From: Ceratodon purpureus
Taxonomy: Eukaryota > Streptophyta > Bryopsida > Pseudoditrichales > Ditrichaceae
Length of the DNA stretch: 64,000 nucleotides
NCBI GenBank assembly: GCA_014871385.1
Contig: CM026421.1
Location: forward strand, 20,884,865 to 20,948,864
Direction of reading: 5' to 3'
Each line of letters opens with the position of its first letter. Within the stretch, counting starts at the first letter, position 1. Positions 59,648 through 64,000 of the stretch are shown here, one piece after another. The translations under genes and the position numbers were made by a program. A model generated the notes under the pieces. That model saw nothing but the letters and a program-made list of their open reading frames with translations, was not told the DNA's origin and made no database searches.

Positions 59648-62600
59648 TCAGTGAGCATTATATGTTTGACGCTCCTCAACATTGGAGAGAATTCCTTCCC
59701 TTGTCTCCGCTGTCATCTTGAACCTGGGATTCCGCTTGCTGCTCTTGTACTGTGTCAACTCCACCCTGCATTGGACGACAAGATGAGAGTAATTCCACGC
59801 CTTAGGCTCGTCCTGTAAGAGCTCATATCTATAGGAGGCCGCGTCTCTGCCAACACTTGGAATTCGGCGGTAGTATGTTCCACTTATGAGCATTGTATCT
59901 GTAGGCCATGTACAGCCCCATCCATCAGTAAACGTGACCCTGTTCCTGTGCACAGGCATGTCACAGAGAACCAAGAAAAAACAGTCTCCGTTTTCAGGTT
60001 TGTCGGTGTAGACAACGTAGGTATCCCCTGTCTCCACTCGCTCTGCTTCGGTGTCGAGGTCGGCGTCTTCGTCGCTGTCGTCGCCGAGGCCGTCTCCGAA
60101 ATGGGCCACCCGCTCTACTGCCTGCAGTCTGACCCCGGACCCGAATTCATTCTCAGGATTTGCTTCGTTCTCATGTAGAGTGACGACGGGGTTGGCCCAC
60201 TGTGAGGTCTCCAGTGATTGCTCATTCGCTCTTTGGAGCCTTGTCGCGGTCCCCGTGCTCTGCAGAATCGGAATGAGCTCAAAATCATATAAACTACAAA
60301 GTAAATGAAAAGTGTAAACTCACGCAAAGTTAGACATTTGAAGGCCTGACAGTTGAGGGTTCCCAGTCTTCCAGAAAAGAAAACAACGTCTCAGCAAAAC
60401 CAGTGACATGAAGGTTACTTTGCTGCTTCAGATGGACCAAGTGTGTCTAGAGCACGTACTTTTAATATTTTGATTCTAGAAATTGAGAAATACGAGACTC
60501 TCTCACATGACCATGGCTATGTTGAGATGGCCCTCTGAACCTAACATCGAGCAGAAAACGGTGAACTCACTACAACTCGTCAACGCACACTCTAGTCCCT
60601 TGCTGAATTGTCCAACAATAACAAACCACGTAGCTCAATCAATCCGCAGACATATGAAGGAAGAACTCACTGGGATTGGTGTCAGAGGTTTCAGCACTTT
60701 TAGGTCCCAGTGCCTCACATGTCCCTGCCGCGCACAGAGCATAGGGTTGTCATCCATACACTCTGCACAGAAGCATGCTAGTTCCCTAACATGCAGGTAC
60801 GTCACATTTGTAGGGGACACGGAGGACACGGAATGAACTGATCTACTGCCGGGTATGGCTTCACAATCCAGATCACGGGACCTATCCACGGACTCGGGTT
60901 CTATGAGGTGGAAGTATCTGATCAGACTTCTCCGGGCTCGCCCATACGCCCGATGCTCTTCCAGCTCTTTGCGTTTACAGAAGCCAACAACGTCCGCTGC
61001 CTTCTGAAGCTTGGTGCGGGATTCGAAATTCATCTCCTCACTTCGAATTGCACACTTGAGCATAGCCCCCGCCCCGTCATGCAGCCCCTTGCCGTGACCG
61101 CTCCCAAAGTAAGACCAAATCATTCGGCATCCATTGGGTAACTCTGGGCTCACCGTGGTGGAAGGGTACCTGCGCATGCGATTTTGTGAGACGTTTTCTA
61201 AAATATTACCAAAGACATTGCAGCAACACTAATCTCAGAAAATACATAGAAGAACAGGATGGTTGTCTCTTGAGAAATACCTGGAGACATGGTACCAGCA
61301 CCTTCTAGACTTGAACTGAGCTGCACAACCGTCCGACCAAACAATATGCTCGTTCGGTCGGATGCCTCTCTCGGTCATATGTCTCCAATGTAACGCAAAG
61401 CAGTGTTGCACAAAGAGAGTATCGTGCTCGGGTGCGTCACTAATATAATAGTGGTACTCTGTTAGCAGCTTCGGTGCACCACATCCTCGGTCTGCAAGAA
61501 ACAACGGATTCCAACGATAACATATATGCACAAGAATGGTGATTTGATGCTGCAACCAGTGCATCGACTGGAGCTCATGGTACGGCTGAAACGTATAGTT
61601 CTCCGCAAAATCCACTGCAGACAAGATCGAATCAGGTGGGAAGGAATCTATAGACTCCTTATACATCTCTGCCTGCCACTTCGAAACGTAGTTGTGCAGA
61701 ATGAAGGGCCGCAGCTTCTTCTCCAAATACTGCAGAAATACTGGCGCTGCAGTGGTCTGATACATCATTCGAAGCACCTTGTTTTCTTTTCCCGCTCGCG
61801 TTGTACCATGTACCACCATTTCGAAGTTGTGCCATTGGACCTTCAAACTGAGAGCATGGTCTAATTCCCTCGGACACAGCAGCAGCATGTCTACACCGCA
61901 GAGGTCGCACTCTCCTTTTATGCATTTCTCCGCATGCCAACCATCCTCCTGTATTGGACAGAGGACGCTATGCCACATATCAGTCAATCCTGTGAAGTGG
62001 CTCAGCTCTGCATGGCATGCGCTTGGCCGAGCAGCTATCTCTCCTACAATACTGGGCGGACATTTACAAACATCACATGTGCAGTCACAGTGCCTTCCAT
62101 GAATGCCCTTGGATGCGGTTCTCATATTATTCCAGCCGGTTCGTAATTCCGCCATCTCGCAATGGTACCTGCATGCGCAGGTGTTCCGCTCCAGCAACCT
62201 TCTTACGTAGTATGGTTTCAGAAGCTCGAAGGCCCGCAGCCCCACGTGGCTCTGGGCGTTACTTTCTCTGAATCGCGTATGGAACTCCAACTGCCAGCAA
62301 AGGTCATGACCCACAATAAATCAGTTCTCCTGGATTCTGCCCATCCATCAACCTCTTCGGACCATGACATCCACGTAAATATCCCCGAAACATAGCTTGG
62401 TACAAGATCTCAGACAGTCACCCTCAACCTATGTCATCGCGAACCATTAAGTAGGCAGCAACTGCCTAGTTTCTCTGCAGAAATCACCGCCAGTGGCAAC
62501 CCAGATACCCGGTACGTAGCGGTGCAAATCATGACAATGCATTTATGACCTGGACATGAAGTATCCCTTTAAATGCGATATCTACAGTTTCGCCATGGTT

Positions 62601-64000
62601 TGTTTCGAGATTTTGACTGGAGATCTGCCCTTTCAAACAAGCAATTTAAATGATGTGAAGAAGATGGTGTTGGATGGTATTCGCCCCTCCTTACCAGATG
62701 GATGTCCTTCCTTGTTGAAGCATCTGATCGACAGATGCTGGAGCCCAGACGCAGCTAAACGGCCACGTCTTAGTGAAATTTCCGAAGAATTAGGCTACAG
62801 GAAATGTTTATTTCTATCACCAAGTAAGTCTCTTTGTTACTTTTCGTGTTTTCGGGTCATTGCTGAACCTGGCCCGTGCTTTCCTACGGTTGTTTTTTGA
62901 AGCCGCATTTTTTACCCTTTCCTACTTCCAAGTTTAATTGAGACTGAATCCTTTCATGGCTTATCTGTCTTGATTAGTGGATGCCATGACACTTTATATC
63001 GACCTAATGTAGCAATTAGTACTGCAGTTGCAGCCAAAGTTTGTACTCGTAATAGTATATCATGCTCGATGACAAGCAATTTCAAAGCTAGTTTTGATGG
63101 ATTCTAAACTACCATGTATGTTACGTCCACGGAATTGACTCGCTGATCCACTAGGAAAGTAGTCAGAAGAGATCGGCCCAGGTTTACATTACCTGTGACA
63201 CTTGGAGATAGTGAGTTGCATGAGTCTCGCACTCCTTAACTCCAATCCTACGTCTCTTAACGTCTTTTTTGTTAGGAGAAACAGTAGTCTCCGTCTCCCA
63301 CCAGGTACAAATCGCTCCTGTCTCCTCTGTTGTCAGGGCGTCGCTCCGTCGTTTTCTGTTCCCCCCGGCCCATAAATTTTCCCCTGTTTCGTCCACCTCA
63401 GCACGCCTTTCGTATGCTTTGCAAACAGAATACCGGGACGCTCCTAATGCCTTGCATATCAATCGCTGTGAATCGGCTTTGGACACCGCGGCCGTGAGCA
63501 CAATGTTTCTCACCTTTGATTTGTCCGGTATACTTCCTGATCTTATGGTCTGAAGTGCCCCTCTCAAACTCTGGACCGTTGTTGTAGGCACGGAGCGCAA
63601 CTTCAGAAAAGCAGCGTACAATTCCGGGTCAAGCGCGCGGATGCGTTCATCCTGAAAATACCGGTGCCAAACCATTCTCTTTTCCTCCTCAGAGAAACCG
63701 GAGTCCAACATCCGCATGAGATCATTGACCCCCTTTGAAGCTGCCCAAGAGCACTTACGATTGCGTGGCGTCATTCTCTCGCCCTCGACTTCGTCGCCAG
63801 CAGCCCATTCAGACTCAGTGGCCTCAGTGTTGACGACGTTCTCCTCTAAAGACTCTGTGACGCTTGGAACTCTCCCACCAGTCTCCACGTCGTTGCGTGG
63901 TGCCACATCATCCACACTCTCGGACTCCACGTGAGTCGACTCCTCGTGAACCTGTGTACCGGAAGGTCCACCGCCATCTGCCTCGTCTCCGATAGCTCCA
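59648..64000 (-). CDS. Transposase-like gene, intact, N-terminus beyond window
   Basis: Exons on the minus strand: 63193 to beyond 64000, 61281-62290, 60671-61169 and 59648-60259. All junctions are GT-AG and phases match, with no stop across about 960 codons visible. The first exon ends ETHATHYLQVSQ and continues LEFHTRFRESN. The N-terminal part has a helix-turn-helix-like stretch (LICKALGASRYSVCKAYERR). The core has DFAENYTFQPYHELQSMHW, WSDGCAAQFKSRRCWYHVSR and YFGSGHGKGLHDGAGAM, a set I recall from a widespread unnamed family of transposase-like proteins. Acidic residues in DFAENY, WSDG and HDGAG are candidate catalytic positions. Cys pairs (CACRYHC, CDCTCDVCKC) and ACFCAEC suggest zinc binding. 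The C-terminal exon holds an acidic linker and a BAH-like region. It could be active or domesticated. Confidence 0.7.
62535..62820 (+). pseudogene. Protein kinase C-lobe fragment inside a transposase intron
   Basis: Plus-strand DLDMKYPFKCDIYSFAMVCF then EILTGDLPFQTSN is kinase subdomain IX. RPSLPDGCPSLLKHLIDRCW with SPDAAKRPRLSEISEEL is subdomain XI with its Arg. It resembles the moss-abundant TKL/DUF1221-type kinases. A donor-like GTAAGT follows SPS at 62821. No upstream kinase exons (glycine loop, HRD, DFG, APE) are present, and a stop precedes the frame. It lies antisense within the 902-bp intron (62291-63192) of the transposase-like gene. Confidence 0.75.

Overview
The window reads as nuclear DNA of a land plant, most likely a moss. 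It has many short GT-AG introns and nuclear genes for plastid proteins (chloroplast GrpE, CHLM, a DUF2854-like membrane protein). U2 snRNA has plant-type sequence, and a kinase fragment resembles kinases abundant in mosses. GC-rich gene blocks alternate with very AT-rich transposon graveyards. No single marker fixes the genus.

Layout: 20-2660 (-) holds eight exons of an alpha/beta hydrolase gene that runs off the left edge. 4.3-10 kb is AT-rich and holds a Copia remnant, an unidentified decayed coding region, an AT microsatellite and a nested tRNA-type SINE. 10.8-12.4 kb (+) is plastid GrpE. 13.5-16.3 kb (+) is the DUF2854-like gene. 18.0-27.4 kb (+) is Listerin (17 exons, 1928 aa). 29.35-35.09 kb (-) is ELP1 (8 exons, 1337 aa), head-to-head with CHLM at 35.87-36.95 kb (+). 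37.75-38.94 kb has two U2 snRNA genes, the second split by a TTAA-flanked element. 39.6-40.1 kb (-) is an ABCB transporter pseudogene. 40.56-43.65 kb (-) is SLY1 (4 exons, 619 aa), whose first intron is a ladder of ~160-bp repeats. 46.3-47.2 kb (-) is a secreted protein with two S1/SPH-like domains. 49.3-51.4 kb (+) is a decayed pogo/Tigger-like transposon. 53-54.5 kb (-) is a broken, unidentified coding region. 56.2-56.9 kb (+) is an intact unidentified ORF. 57.4-63 kb carries fragments resembling host genes (TTI1 exon 1, kinesin N-terminus, protein kinase). The right edge, 59.6-64 kb (-), is an apparently intact intron-containing transposase-like gene with the kinase fragment inside one intron.

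The host genes are mostly housekeeping: ribosome quality control (LTN1), tRNA wobble modification (ELP1), ER-Golgi fusion (SLY1), chlorophyll synthesis (CHLM), plastid Hsp70 exchange (GrpE) and splicing (U2). They are not an operon. The only clear shared-promoter layout is the divergent ELP1/CHLM pair. The most notable signals are the TTAA element in a U2 gene, the ~160-bp array spanning both splice borders of SLY1 intron 1, the intact transposase-like gene surrounded by gene fragments, and the tandem-domain SPH protein.
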